A stretch of 64,000 bases of DNA, from contig JAZRHC010000004.1 of the NCBI GenBank assembly GCA_045644545.1, positions 27,083 to 91,082 on the forward strand, read 5' to 3'. How positions within the stretch are numbered: the first letter of the stretch is position 1; each line of letters opens with the position of its first letter. Position numbers and translations under genes: made by a program. Below are positions 1 to 7,269 of this stretch, piece after piece. The stretch is from Scatosoma sp045644545 (lineage in GTDB: Bacteria > Bacillota > Clostridia > Christensenellales > Borkfalkiaceae). Below the pieces are notes generated by a model that worked only from the letters and a program-made list of their open reading frames with translations, did no database searches and was not told the origin of the DNA.

Positions 1-106
1 AAGGGGGATTTTATTTTTCGTTGGTTTATCACATTTCTCGTTTATAGGGATTTTTTGGGATCGGAAAGTTTGATCGTAAAGCCGTATGATATATTATAAT
101 AAGGAA

Positions 107-141
107 GAAAAAAGACGAGCCGCTTGGAGCGGACCCGTCTT
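107..141 (-). terminator. Terminator of the lipoprotein gene
   Basis: Read on the minus strand, an imperfect GC-rich hairpin (arms AGACGGGTCCGC and GCGGCTCGTCT around a short loop) is followed by a run of six T. It lies about 20 nt past the stop of the lipoprotein gene. The remaining bases 1-106 hold nothing else I can support. Confidence 0.75.
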
Positions 142-163
142 GCGGGTGATTTCAGCCCGTCGC

Positions 164-577
164 TTATTCGGCGTCGGAAGGCATCGTGAGGAAGTATTCG
201 TAAGTTCCCACTTTCGTTTGCTTTTCCTTGAAGGATTTAGATTCCGCGCCAACGAGATAGTGGATTTCGTATACCTCGTCGGAATTTACCGTGTATTCGC
301 AGAAACCGTTTTCATCGGTAACGACGGGGAGCTGGCAAGCGCCAGTCAGGGTGCAAAGCTGGACTTCGATATCGGCGAGTTTGTTCCCTTCTTCGTCGCG
401 CACGACGAACGCGAACACTGCGCCTTTAGAGGTCTTGCCTGCGTTGGAATCGGGGAAAGCTTCGCCCGTGATGGGATCTTTCAAAACGGTTTTTTCGTCC
501 TCTCCGCAGGAAACGAAAGCAAGACCCATAGCGACCGTCATAATCAAGGTCAAAATCGAAAGAATAAATTTTTTCAT
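164..577 (-). CDS. Small secreted lipoprotein with a carboxypeptidase-regulatory-like domain
   Basis: The protein has 137 residues. It opens with a lipoprotein signal (MKKF, a hydrophobic stretch, then the lipobox-like FVSC at about residue 25), so it should be diacylated at that cysteine and held on the outer face of the membrane. The mature part, from about residue 45 (GAVFAFVVRDEEGNKL), reads like one beta-sandwich of the Cna-B or carboxypeptidase-regulatory type; the pattern 'vTDENGFceYtv' is typical of that fold. The start was chosen because AAAGGAGA lies just upstream; the reading frame stays open for 91 further codons but those residues look random. It has its own promoter at 615-643. 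No function can be assigned beyond a surface role. Confidence 0.82.
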   Translation of the reverse strand: MKKFILSILTLIMTVAMGLAFVSCGEDEKTVLKDPITGEAFPDSNAGKTSKGAVFAFVVRDEEGNKLADIEVQLCTLTGACQLPVVTDENGFCEYTVNSDEVYEIHYLVGAESKSFKEKQTKVGTYEYFLTMPSDAE

Positions 578-614
578 AGAAGTTCTCCTTTTTGAATGGT
601 TTTGAGCTTTTTTT

Positions 615-643
615 ATTATAGCAGTATTTTCGAAAAAAAGCAA
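615..643 (-). promoter_or_regulatory. Sigma-A promoter of the lipoprotein gene
   Basis: On the minus strand, TTGCTT (638-643), a 17-bp spacer and a perfect TATAAT (615-620) sit 37 bp ahead of the start codon. Confidence 0.7.
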
Positions 644-774
644 CCGATTTTTTCGGTTTCGAAGGATTTCGTAATAAAAATTCCATTCGGAGTGGGCAGG
701 TACGCGTTGAAAAGGGTACGCTCCTCGCGCGAACTCGTGATAATTCACGATTTCGAGCGACTCGCTTTCACACC

Positions 775-801
775 AAAAAAAGATAGGCAAACAGCCTATC
801 T
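775..801 (-). terminator. Terminator behind tRNA-Ser
   Basis: Perfect 8-bp hairpin AGATAGGC/GCCTATCT (781-788 with 794-801), with A-runs on the left and T-runs on the right. On the minus strand it directly follows the tRNA 3' end and ends in T6. The symmetry would also allow it to stop plus-strand transcription. Confidence 0.8.
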
Positions 802-807
802 TTTTTT

Positions 808-898
808 TGGCGCAGAAGACGAGATTCGAACTCGTGCTACGGTTTCCCATACTACTCCCTTAGCAGGGGAGCCCCTTGAGCCTCTTGGGTACTTCTGC
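808..898 (-). tRNA. tRNA-Ser (anticodon GCU)
   Basis: On the minus strand the sequence folds into a class II tRNA. The acceptor stem is GCAGAAG/CTTCTGC with discriminator G and an encoded CCA. The anticodon loop CTGCTAA gives GCU, which reads AGC/AGU. There is a long variable arm (GTAGTATGGGAAACCGTAGC) and a T-arm with GTTCGAATC. The long variable arm and anticodon agree on serine. A consensus promoter lies upstream and a terminator hairpin immediately downstream, so it is a single-gene unit. Confidence 0.96.
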
Positions 899-938
899 AT
901 AGCTCAATGAAATTTTATTTTATTCAAAACGCTATAAT

Positions 939-967
939 ACTATATCATATTTTCTTTCGCTTGTCAA
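939..967 (-). promoter_or_regulatory. Promoter of tRNA-Ser
   Basis: Minus strand TTGACA (962-967), 17-bp spacer, TATAGT (939-944), about 40 bp before the tRNA 5' end. Confidence 0.75.
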
Positions 968-1057
968 AGCTTTTTTTGCCAAAAATCAAAAATGTTTCCG
1001 AAAAAAATTTTTCCTGCGAAAAATTCTCAAAACGCCGAGAAAATGCCCGCTTAGCTC

Positions 1058-1086
1058 TTGCGTAAAGCAAAAAAATATGCTAAAAT
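1058..1086 (+). promoter_or_regulatory. Promoter of ppa
   Basis: TTGCGT (1058-1063), 17-bp spacer ending in an extended TGC, then TAAAAT (1081-1086), 33 bp before the ppa start. Confidence 0.6.
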
Positions 1087-1118
1087 ATAAAGCACAAGAG
1101 GAAAGGAGTATATTTTTT

Positions 1119-1667
1119 ATGAACATTTGGCACGACATTGCACCCGAGCGCATCACCGCTAAAAATTTCGAGGCGCTCATTGAGATTCCCAAAGGCTGTA
1201 AGGCAAAGTACGAGCTCGACAAGGAAACGGGGCTGTTAAAGCTCGACCGCATTTTATATACCTCGACGGTATATCCCGCGAACTACGGCTTTATTCCCCG
1301 CACGCTCGCCGAGGACGGCGACCCCCTCGACGTACTCGTTTTAGGCGGCGAAACCATTTATCCGATGACCCTCGTCACCTGCTATCCGATCGGAGTGATC
1401 AAGATGATCGACGGGGATTCTCTCGACGAAAAAATTATCGCGATTCCCTTCGGCGATCCGACTTATAACAACTACTACGACGTGCACGAGCTGCCCAAGC
1501 ACGTATTCGACGAAATGATGCATTTCTTCGAGGTCTATAAAACGCTCGAACACAAGCAAACGACCGTGAAAGAAATCTGCCATCGCGACGAGGCGGTAGA
1601 TATTATCAATAAATGCGTTGCGGCGTATAAGCAAAAGTTTGCAAAGAGCAAGCGCAAAAAGGACTGA
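1119..1667 (+). CDS. ppa: Inorganic pyrophosphatase, family I
   Basis: The 182-residue protein hydrolyses pyrophosphate to two phosphates in the cytoplasm and so pulls biosynthetic reactions forward. Family I features are clear: KYELDKETG near residue 25, YPANYGFIP near 52, and the metal-binding signature EDGDPLDVLVL near 65-75. Length is usual for the family. The start was set at the ATG 10 nt after GAAAGGAG; an in-frame upstream ATG would add 14 unconserved residues and lacks a ribosome site. It is transcribed alone from the promoter at 1058. Confidence 0.95.
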   Translation: MNIWHDIAPERITAKNFEALIEIPKGCKAKYELDKETGLLKLDRILYTSTVYPANYGFIPRTLAEDGDPLDVLVLGGETIYPMTLVTCYPIGVIKMIDGDSLDEKIIAIPFGDPTYNNYYDVHELPKHVFDEMMHFFEVYKTLEHKQTTVKEICHRDEAVDIINKCVAAYKQKFAKSKRKKD

Positions 1668-1716
1668 AAAATTTAAAAAATAACGGTGCAATCGCAGAAA
1701 AGTTCAAGTAATTATA

Positions 1717-1745
1717 TTGACAAGAAAGTAAAAATAAGTTATAAT
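1717..1745 (+). promoter_or_regulatory. Consensus sigma-A promoter upstream of the membrane-paralog cluster
   Basis: TTGACA (1717-1722), exactly 17 bp, TATAAT (1740-1745): a full consensus promoter giving a leader of about 155 nt. A second perfect TATAAT at 1855-1860 lacks a good -35. Bases 1668-1906 otherwise hold no gene. Confidence 0.75.
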
Positions 1746-1906
1746 AGAATCAAGAAAGTATTTATCTTTGAAAAAAGGGAAAACGGCACGGATTTTTCGA
1801 CGAAAAAAGAAAAATTTTTTCGAAAACGGCGTTTTTCATTCAGCGCCCGCGCCGTATAATAGAATTATCAAAAATCCGCAATTGCGGAGGCTTTAAGGGA
1901 GATATT

Positions 1907-3061
1907 ATGAATTATACCCAAACGGTAACGCCGCACAACAGAGCGGCGTTCAAAAGAAAAATCGGGAATGCGCACGCGCGTGCAAAAGCGGTGGGCACTC
2001 TCTATTTTCTCGCGACTATCGCGCTTGCGGCGCTCGCGTTTTTCCCTATGCTCTCCATCGGCGGCGTGAATTTGTGTGTGCTTTCCTTCTGGGAAAGATT
2101 TGCGGTCCTTAAAAATCTTGAAGGCGTGACCGTTGCCGTGATTTTAGATTTGGCGGTCGCCGTGTTCTACGCGCTCATTCTGCTCACCGTGGTTTGCAAC
2201 GTGTTGAGAAGCTTCAAAAAGCTGGGCTGGCTGTTCAAGAAAAAACCCAGCCGTTCGAACGGTTATAATCGTAACGTATACGCGATGGAGGCTTTGGGTC
2301 GTCTGTTTTCGGGCTCTTTCCACACGATTTTGGCGTTTAGCTTTTTGATTTATCTGCTTTCCAAGGACGCGTCGATTGCGACGCAACCGCTTTATGCGTA
2401 TATCGCGCTCGGCGTGGGGTTTGGGGTGCATTTCCTCGGCGGGCTCGTGGGCGGCGGCGTTTCGCTGTTTGCAATCGAAGGCGGCGCGATGCACGAAGAG
2501 CGCAGAAGAGGGCGCGTGTGGATTCCCTTCCTGCGGAATTTGTTGCAGATCGCGATCGTGGCGGGAATCGGATACTTTTTGATTAAATCGGGGCAAATTC
2601 TCTTTCTTGCCGAAACCCTTCGCGCAAGCGAATTCACGGGAATTCTCGCGAAGTGGAAAGAGCTGTTAGCACCCGCTTTGTTCCTCACGGCGTATATTTG
2701 GCTGTTGCCGCTTTTGAAGCACGCGACGGGGCTTACCGAATACGATCGGGAGGGCTGTGAAGCTTCGGGAATGAAAAATTTCAGAATCTTTACTCTGTTA
2801 ATCTTGCTCACGGCAGGCGGAGCGGTGGTCGTGGAATATATCTTTTCGGGAGCTTGGCTGTTGCAGGGCGTATATATCGCGGGGATCGCGCTCGTTGGGT
2901 TTATCGTGGAAATTTGCCTTAGAAAATACCCGAACGATCGCGACGATTCCGACGAGATCGAATCGGATACCCTGCTCGGCGGCAGATACGTAGGCGGCGT
3001 GGATTTCGTGCCGCCCGTGGAAACGGAAAACGCCCGCCCTTACGAATACTACGACGATTGA
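1907..3061 (+). CDS. Multi-spanning membrane protein, paralog 1 of 3 (unrecognised family)
   Basis: The product has 384 residues with about eight membrane segments (roughly 28-48, 74-98, 138-153, 160-190, 208-226, 252-270, 294-313, 318-338). I do not recognise the family. Two signatures recur in the next paralogs: GYNRNxxAMxxLGxxFSG between segments 2 and 3 (119-136), and KHATGLTEYDREG...GMKNFRIF before segment 7 (271-295). Another shared block is RKIGNAHARAKAVG before segment 1. The short cytoplasmic tail ends YEYYDD. The gene follows a consensus promoter and GGGAGA. It is first of a same-strand series; tandem duplication is the simplest origin. Confidence 0.85.
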   Translation: MNYTQTVTPHNRAAFKRKIGNAHARAKAVGTLYFLATIALAALAFFPMLSIGGVNLCVLSFWERFAVLKNLEGVTVAVILDLAVAVFYALILLTVVCNVLRSFKKLGWLFKKKPSRSNGYNRNVYAMEALGRLFSGSFHTILAFSFLIYLLSKDASIATQPLYAYIALGVGFGVHFLGGLVGGGVSLFAIEGGAMHEERRRGRVWIPFLRNLLQIAIVAGIGYFLIKSGQILFLAETLRASEFTGILAKWKELLAPALFLTAYIWLLPLLKHATGLTEYDREGCEASGMKNFRIFTLLILLTAGGAVVVEYIFSGAWLLQGVYIAGIALVGFIVEICLRKYPNDRDDSDEIESDTLLGGRYVGGVDFVPPVETENARPYEYYDD

Positions 3062-3170
3062 CCCCGATTTTAAGTTTTAAGCACCGAAGAGAAAGCTTCC
3101 GAGCGCGGAAGAGAGGATAACGAACGCGCGAGGAGGTGAGAAAAGATACGGGCAAACGAAGGGGAGAAAA

Positions 3171-3219
3171 GGCGCGCGTGCGCGCCGAAAGCACGAAAGA
3201 GTTCCGAAAGGTTCGGAAC
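3171..3219 (+). other. Two tight hairpins in the spacer between paralogs 1 and 2
   Basis: The 203-nt spacer 3062-3264 carries two perfect inverted repeats: GGCGCGC/GCGCGCC (3171-3186) and GTTCCGAA/TTCGGAAC (3201-3219). Neither is followed by a T-run, so they look like RNA-processing or stability elements rather than terminators. The frame ahead of paralog 2 is open here but encodes an Arg/Lys-rich stretch unlike protein. Confidence 0.45.
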
Positions 3220-3264
3220 GAAAGCGTAAGGAGAAAAATAAAAATAAAAGTGGGAGGAAACAAA

Positions 3265-4569
3265 ATGAAGAATCGAGAAATGATTCAAGATCGTTACGGT
3301 ATGGATATCGGATGTGCGCCTACCGTAAAACAACAAAAGTACGCGCCGACGACGCAAGTGAATATGCGTAAGCGCGTTAGAAAGGCACAAAACAAAGCGA
3401 AGTGGATGGGATTTTTCTACTTCTTGGGAACGCTTGCGCTTCTTGCGCTCGCTTGCTTGGGTATGTTCAGCTACGAGAATAAGGGCGCGACGGAGTATCT
3501 TTGGATTCTTACTTTCTGGAAACCCTTCCTTGATATCACCAACGGCTTTACGCTTGAAGTGATCAAGCCTATGATTAAACCTTTGATCTATACGATTATG
3601 TTGCTCGTGCTTTTGATCAACTTCTTCCGTTGCTTTGGGAAGTTCGGTTGGCTTTATAAGAAAAAGGCGAGCAGAACGTACGGCTTTAACCGTAACGCGT
3701 TCGCGATGGAGGATCTCGGCAGAATTTTTTCGGGCTCGTTCTTCGCGGTGATCTTGTTTAGCTGCGTGCTGTATCTCACGGGCTATCAATTCACGCTTAT
3801 GGCGTATATCGCGGTCGGCGTCGGCTTTTTCTTCCATTTCTGGTGCGGTTTGGTCGGCGGAAACGTGAGCTTATTCACGGCGCGCGGCGGCGTAGAGGAA
3901 GAAAAGAGAAGATTCGGCAGATTCGCTCCGTTTATCCGTAACCTTTTCCAATTTGCGGCGGTGGCGGGGATCGCTTGGTTCTTCCTTGAAATGAACACTT
4001 TAAACGGCTTTATCGGCGACCTGTTCAAGACGGGCGATTTCGCAGGAATTGCAAACGATCTCAATGCGTTAATCGTGGCGGCGATCGAGCTCGTGATGGT
4101 GATTTGTTGGCTCGTGCTCGTAAAGCACGCGACGGCTTCGACGGAATTCGACCGCGACGGAAGCCAAGCGGCGGGTATGCATAACTTCCGCGTATTCACC
4201 TTCTTTATCTTCCTGCTTGCAAGCGGGCTCGTGGCGGTGGAATACTTCCTTATGAACGTTGGAATCAGCAAGAATCTCGAAACGATCTACATAGCGGTGA
4301 TCGCTCTCGTATCGTTTATTTTGGAATGTTGCTTGCGCCGTTTCCCCAAGGTCAAGGGCAAGATCAAGCGTCAAGAAGCATTTGAAGCGCAGTGCGCGAT
4401 GGCGAACGCGCCGCAATCGAGCCGTATTCCCTTGCATTGCTTCACGCAACCGGGGCTTATCACCTACGGCGGACAGCAGTATATGGTAATGCCGATGTCC
4501 CTTAACGCGCCCGGAATGGAAAACGCAACGCCCGTAGAATATTATTTCGTAGAAGAGGAGGCGTATTGA
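3265..4569 (+). CDS. Multi-spanning membrane protein, paralog 2 of 3 (unrecognised family)
   Basis: The 434-residue protein aligns along its length with its neighbours: KRVRKAQNKAKWMG before the first segment, GFNRNAFAMEDLGRIFSG (140-157), and KHATASTEFDRDG...GMHNFRVF before segment 7 (287-311). About eight membrane segments are visible. It has an extra N-terminal 35 residues and a longer C-terminal tail than paralog 1, containing RIPLHCFTQPG and QQYMVMPM (387-411), blocks that recur in paralog 3 and partly in the small gene that follows. The start was chosen at the ATG after GGGAGGAAACAAA. Function unknown. Confidence 0.85.
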   Translation: MKNREMIQDRYGMDIGCAPTVKQQKYAPTTQVNMRKRVRKAQNKAKWMGFFYFLGTLALLALACLGMFSYENKGATEYLWILTFWKPFLDITNGFTLEVIKPMIKPLIYTIMLLVLLINFFRCFGKFGWLYKKKASRTYGFNRNAFAMEDLGRIFSGSFFAVILFSCVLYLTGYQFTLMAYIAVGVGFFFHFWCGLVGGNVSLFTARGGVEEEKRRFGRFAPFIRNLFQFAAVAGIAWFFLEMNTLNGFIGDLFKTGDFAGIANDLNALIVAAIELVMVICWLVLVKHATASTEFDRDGSQAAGMHNFRVFTFFIFLLASGLVAVEYFLMNVGISKNLETIYIAVIALVSFILECCLRRFPKVKGKIKRQEAFEAQCAMANAPQSSRIPLHCFTQPGLITYGGQQYMVMPMSLNAPGMENATPVEYYFVEEEAY

Positions 4570-4571
4570 TT

Positions 4572-4829
4572 ATGAAAAGAAAAGTATTCAGATCTAAGGA
4601 CGATTTTGAAATGGTGATCGACGCGGATACGTACAGAGCCAACCAAGCTCCCACGTCGCTCAACTATTCGATGGGCGTGAATCGCGGTCAGATCAAGGCG
4701 GGCGTGTATATGCAGCCCAACGGTCAGCCCGTTATGATTATGCCTTTGATCGCAAGCGGTACGCCGACGATCCCCGTAGCGACGGAAACGATTCCCGTCG
4801 TTATGCCTGAAAAAAAGAGAAGAAAATAA
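4572..4829 (+). CDS. Small protein sharing the tail motif of the membrane paralogs
   Basis: This 85-residue soluble protein has no membrane segment. Its centre, GVYMQPNGQPVMIMPL (about 50-65), matches the tail of paralog 3 (VFMQPNGQPVMVMPM) almost exactly. It may be a detached tail module or the residue of a further duplicate that lost its membrane part. The N-terminus (MKRKVFRSKDDFEMVID) is unrelated to the paralogs. The ATG at 4572 lies 10 nt after AGGAGG; a TTG at 4566 is possible but too close to it. The gene begins 2 nt past the stop of paralog 2 and should be translated from the same message. Confidence 0.72.
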   Translation: MKRKVFRSKDDFEMVIDADTYRANQAPTSLNYSMGVNRGQIKAGVYMQPNGQPVMIMPLIASGTPTIPVATETIPVVMPEKKRRK

Positions 4830-4838
4830 AAAAGGAAA

Positions 4839-4869
4839 CGATATGCGCTCGGTTGGCGGGCGCATATCG
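4839..4869 (+). terminator. Hairpin between the small tail gene and paralog 3
   Basis: CGATATGCGC (4839-4848) pairs with GCGCATATCG (4860-4869); AAACGC then T8 follows. It may act as a partial terminator that lowers expression of paralog 3. Confidence 0.55.
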
Positions 4870-4895
4870 AAACGCTTTTTTTGGAGGAAACAACA

Positions 4896-6512
4896 ATGAA
4901 AAAAGAAAAACGCCTGAAAGAGGGCGCGAGCACCCCTGAGCCCGCTACGCAGGATACGGCGGCGGGCGCGTTTATGCAAAACGAGCAATCCGAAGAGATT
5001 CTTTCGATGAAACGCCGTATTAAAAAGGCTCATTCGAAAGCAAAATGCGCGGGTATCTTATATTTAATCGGCTCGATCGCGCTGTTTGCCTTCCTGTTTA
5101 TCCCGTTTATGACGGTGACGACGGGGGATGGTAAAGCGTGGGAAGTGTCGGTCGCGAGCTTCTTAAAGCCCGTTTTCGATCTTGGGGGCGGCTTGAATTA
5201 TAATTCCCTCGTGCTTTTGCCCGTCGCGCTTATCTATACGCTGACGCTTCTCGTCGGGTTTATCAACCTTCTCGTAAGCTTTGCTTCTCTCAGCGATCTT
5301 TCGAAAAAGAATCCCACCCGTATGAAGGGGTATAACCGCAACGCGCTCGCGATGAAAAAACTCGGAAACTGCTTTTCGGGTACGGCGATCACCTTTCTGT
5401 TCGGATGCCTTTTGATTTATGCGGTGGCAAAAGCGGAATTTTCCGCGCTCGTTTATATCGCAGCTGGCGTGGCGGTGTTTTTCCGCTTGGTTTGCGGCTC
5501 GATCGGCGCGAAAATCGGGCGTTACGACATTGAAGATTCGGTGGTGGAATACAAGCGTTCGTCTAAGGTCGGCGTTTATTTCCTTCGCAATCTGATACAT
5601 ATTTTAGCCCTTGCGGGAATGGTGTTTTTCTTCGCGAAAGCCGTTTCTTTAAACGGAACGATAAGGGGTATTGCGGCAAAAGGATTCGGTTGGCTTACGG
5701 ACGACGTGAAATTTTTGATTGATTCCTGCTTGCAGGCGCTGCTCCTCGTTTGGCTGTTTATCCTCTATAATCACGCGTTCCACGCAACAGAATATAATAT
5801 CGACGGTATGAAGGGCAGAGGAATGAAGAATTATCGCGTGTTCTCCGTGTTCACAGCGGTTACGGCGATCGCTTGGTTCTTCGTGCGCTACGCCCTCGCG
5901 GATAAATGGACGGTGGAAATTATTCTGATCGCCGTCGTTTCGATCGTCGTTTTCGTGCTCGATCTTTTGATCAAGACGAAAAATAACGAACGTATCCGCA
6001 ACGCGTGCGTGCAGCCGAAAGAGGAAGAAACCGCGTCGCAACAGCCCGCTCAACCCTCTTATCGCGTTCCTTTGCATTGTATCACGCAACCCGGCGTGTT
6101 TATGCAGCCCAACGGTCAGCCCGTAATGGTGATGCCGATGCAACAAGGCAGACCCGTCGTGTATAATGCGCCCGTGGCAGAAGCCACGCCCGTGCAGGCG
6201 ATCCCCGTGCAGGAAACTCCAATGGTCGCGCCTGTTCCTGCGCCTGCTCCCGTGCCCGCTCCCGCGCCTACGCCTACTCCCGAACAATCCGAAACGCCCG
6301 CTTGGAACGAGTGGGACGGACTCGTGTTTGAATGGGATCCCAACGGTAAACCGCACGAAACGGCTTGCCCGTATTGCGGGAAGAAGCTTAAACTCAAATC
6401 GGGCGCGCCCGGCTATCGCTGTTCGGCGTGCGGCAGAGTGTTCCAACTTAAAAAAGTGAAGAAAGAAGAAACTCCCGCGCAAGAAGAAACGGCGACGGAA
6501 ACGCAAGAATAA
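4896..6512 (+). CDS. Multi-spanning membrane protein with C-terminal zinc ribbon, paralog 3 of 3
   Basis: The protein has 538 residues. The membrane core repeats the family signatures GYNRNALAMKKLGNCFSG (145-162) and NHAFHATEYNIDG...GMKNYRVF (292-316). The tail is much longer than in the other two: RVPLHCITQPG with QPNGQPVMVMPM (390-415), a Pro/Ala-rich linker (445-465), then a four-cysteine zinc ribbon CPYCGKKLKL...CSACGRVF (491-516). The tail is probably cytoplasmic and could bind nucleic acid or protein, but that is inference. The start follows GGAGGAAACAAC. A hairpin precedes it and a strong terminator follows. Confidence 0.85.
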   Translation: MKKEKRLKEGASTPEPATQDTAAGAFMQNEQSEEILSMKRRIKKAHSKAKCAGILYLIGSIALFAFLFIPFMTVTTGDGKAWEVSVASFLKPVFDLGGGLNYNSLVLLPVALIYTLTLLVGFINLLVSFASLSDLSKKNPTRMKGYNRNALAMKKLGNCFSGTAITFLFGCLLIYAVAKAEFSALVYIAAGVAVFFRLVCGSIGAKIGRYDIEDSVVEYKRSSKVGVYFLRNLIHILALAGMVFFFAKAVSLNGTIRGIAAKGFGWLTDDVKFLIDSCLQALLLVWLFILYNHAFHATEYNIDGMKGRGMKNYRVFSVFTAVTAIAWFFVRYALADKWTVEIILIAVVSIVVFVLDLLIKTKNNERIRNACVQPKEEETASQQPAQPSYRVPLHCITQPGVFMQPNGQPVMVMPMQQGRPVVYNAPVAEATPVQAIPVQETPMVAPVPAPAPVPAPAPTPTPEQSETPAWNEWDGLVFEWDPNGKPHETACPYCGKKLKLKSGAPGYRCSACGRVFQLKKVKKEETPAQEETATETQE

Positions 6513-6530
6513 GAAAAAAATAGCTATAAG

Positions 6531-6568
6531 AAATCCCAGATGGAGGCGCGTTCATCTGGGATTTTGTT
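6531..6568 (+). terminator. Terminator after paralog 3
   Basis: Perfect 11-bp stem AAATCCCAGAT/ATCTGGGATTT (6531-6541 with 6554-6564), 12-nt loop, followed by TTTTG. It sits between convergent genes and could serve both strands. Confidence 0.8.
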
Positions 6569-6987
6569 TATAATTCTTCTTGGTTCGATACTTGTTCGTT
6601 GGTTAGTTTTTCTTGTGCAATTATAGGTTTTGAAGTGTTTTCTCGAATGGCTTTTGTGTGTTCAAGCAATTTGGTTAGTTCTCTTTGTGTAATTGTAAGA
6701 TTTGACGTATTTTCTCGAATGGCTTTTGTGTATTCAAGCAATTGAGCGTTTAGTTTTCTTTGCATATTTGTGAGTGTTGAAGTATCTTCTGTATGTTCAA
6801 GCAATTCAGCAAAAGCGTAAACCAAAAGGCTGGTGAACCACATTGAAAAAAAAGAAATAAGGGCAACAATTAGAAAAGCAGCTCCGAACTCGAAAGTGCA
6901 AATCAAAGAGATGAAAGCTAATACAATGCCAATAGTAAAAATAACAATTGCGCTGATTTTGAGTTTTTGTACGATATTCGTAAACAT
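6568..6987 (-). CDS. Small two-segment membrane protein with 24-residue tail repeats
   Basis: The 139-residue protein has two membrane segments (about 11-31 and 36-60) and a soluble, helical C-terminal half. That half contains LLEYTKAIRENTS (83-95) and LLEHTKAIRENTS (107-119), plus a worn copy at 62-73: a 24-residue period, matched at DNA level by a 72-nt period. I recognise no family. The gene is AT-rich compared with its neighbours. AAGGAG lies 8 nt before the ATG. Upstream are a hairpin with a T-rich tail, a large structured leader and a consensus promoter (7014-7200), so expression is probably controlled within the leader. Confidence 0.75.
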   Translation of the reverse strand: MFTNIVQKLKISAIVIFTIGIVLAFISLICTFEFGAAFLIVALISFFSMWFTSLLVYAFAELLEHTEDTSTLTNMQRKLNAQLLEYTKAIRENTSNLTITQRELTKLLEHTKAIRENTSKPIIAQEKLTNEQVSNQEEL

Positions 6988-7013
6988 TTAAAATCTCCTT
7001 AGTAAAAAATAAA

Positions 7014-7165
7014 AGTGCGCCTCGACAAGAGACGCACTGTAAAAAATGAATCTCTTAATCGTTGCTACACAATTACATACCTATTTGCGGGTATCGTAAA
7101 ATAGAGAAACACCTTTTACCAAGATAGTTTCCGCAAATAAGTAAAAAAATATGTAATTGTGTAGC
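7014..7165 (-). ncRNA. Structured 5' leader RNA with a candidate attenuator (new class candidate)
   Basis: On the minus strand a consensus promoter would start RNA at about 7165. The first 102 nt form one nested hairpin: GCTACACAATTACATA pairs with its complement (7150-7165 with 7064-7079, 16/16), then 9 bp (7131-7139 with 7082-7090), TATC/GATA (7123-7126 with 7092-7095) and GTAAAA/TTTTAC (7114-7119 with 7096-7101). Downstream, AGTGCGTCTC/GAGGCGCACT (7029-7038 with 7014-7023, one mismatch) followed by TTTATTTTTT looks like a terminator just before the ribosome site of the membrane gene. AAGAGA at 7051-7056 can pair with TCTCTT at 7027-7032 and so compete with that terminator. Confidence 0.6.
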
Positions 7166-7171
7166 GTTATC

Positions 7172-7200
7172 ATTATATAATAAATAAAAAAAATTGTCAA
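7172..7200 (-). promoter_or_regulatory. Consensus promoter of the structured leader
   Basis: Minus strand TTGACA (7195-7200), 17 bp, TATAAT (7172-7177): every base matches consensus. The expected start, near 7165, coincides with the first base of the long hairpin. Confidence 0.8.
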
Positions 7201-7220
7201 TTAAAATTACTGCTCGTATA

Positions 7221-7257
7221 AAAAGAGATAGGGCATAGTGAAAACTCTATCTCCTTT
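7221..7257 (-). terminator. Terminator of spoIIE
   Basis: Minus-strand hairpin GAGATAG/CTATCTC (7247-7253 with 7225-7231) followed by TTTTTAT, about 15 nt past the spoIIE stop. Confidence 0.75.
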
Positions 7258-7269
7258 TCTATATGCTTT

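Noticed and set aside
86..595. Plus-strand open frame opposite the first lipoprotein gene
   Set aside because: The minus-strand product has a lipobox, ribosome site, promoter and terminator; the plus-strand one has none.
3136..3264. GTG start giving 43 more residues to membrane paralog 2
   Set aside because: The extra part is almost all Arg, Lys and Glu, the AGGAGG overlaps the GTG, and a proper site lies before the ATG at 3265.
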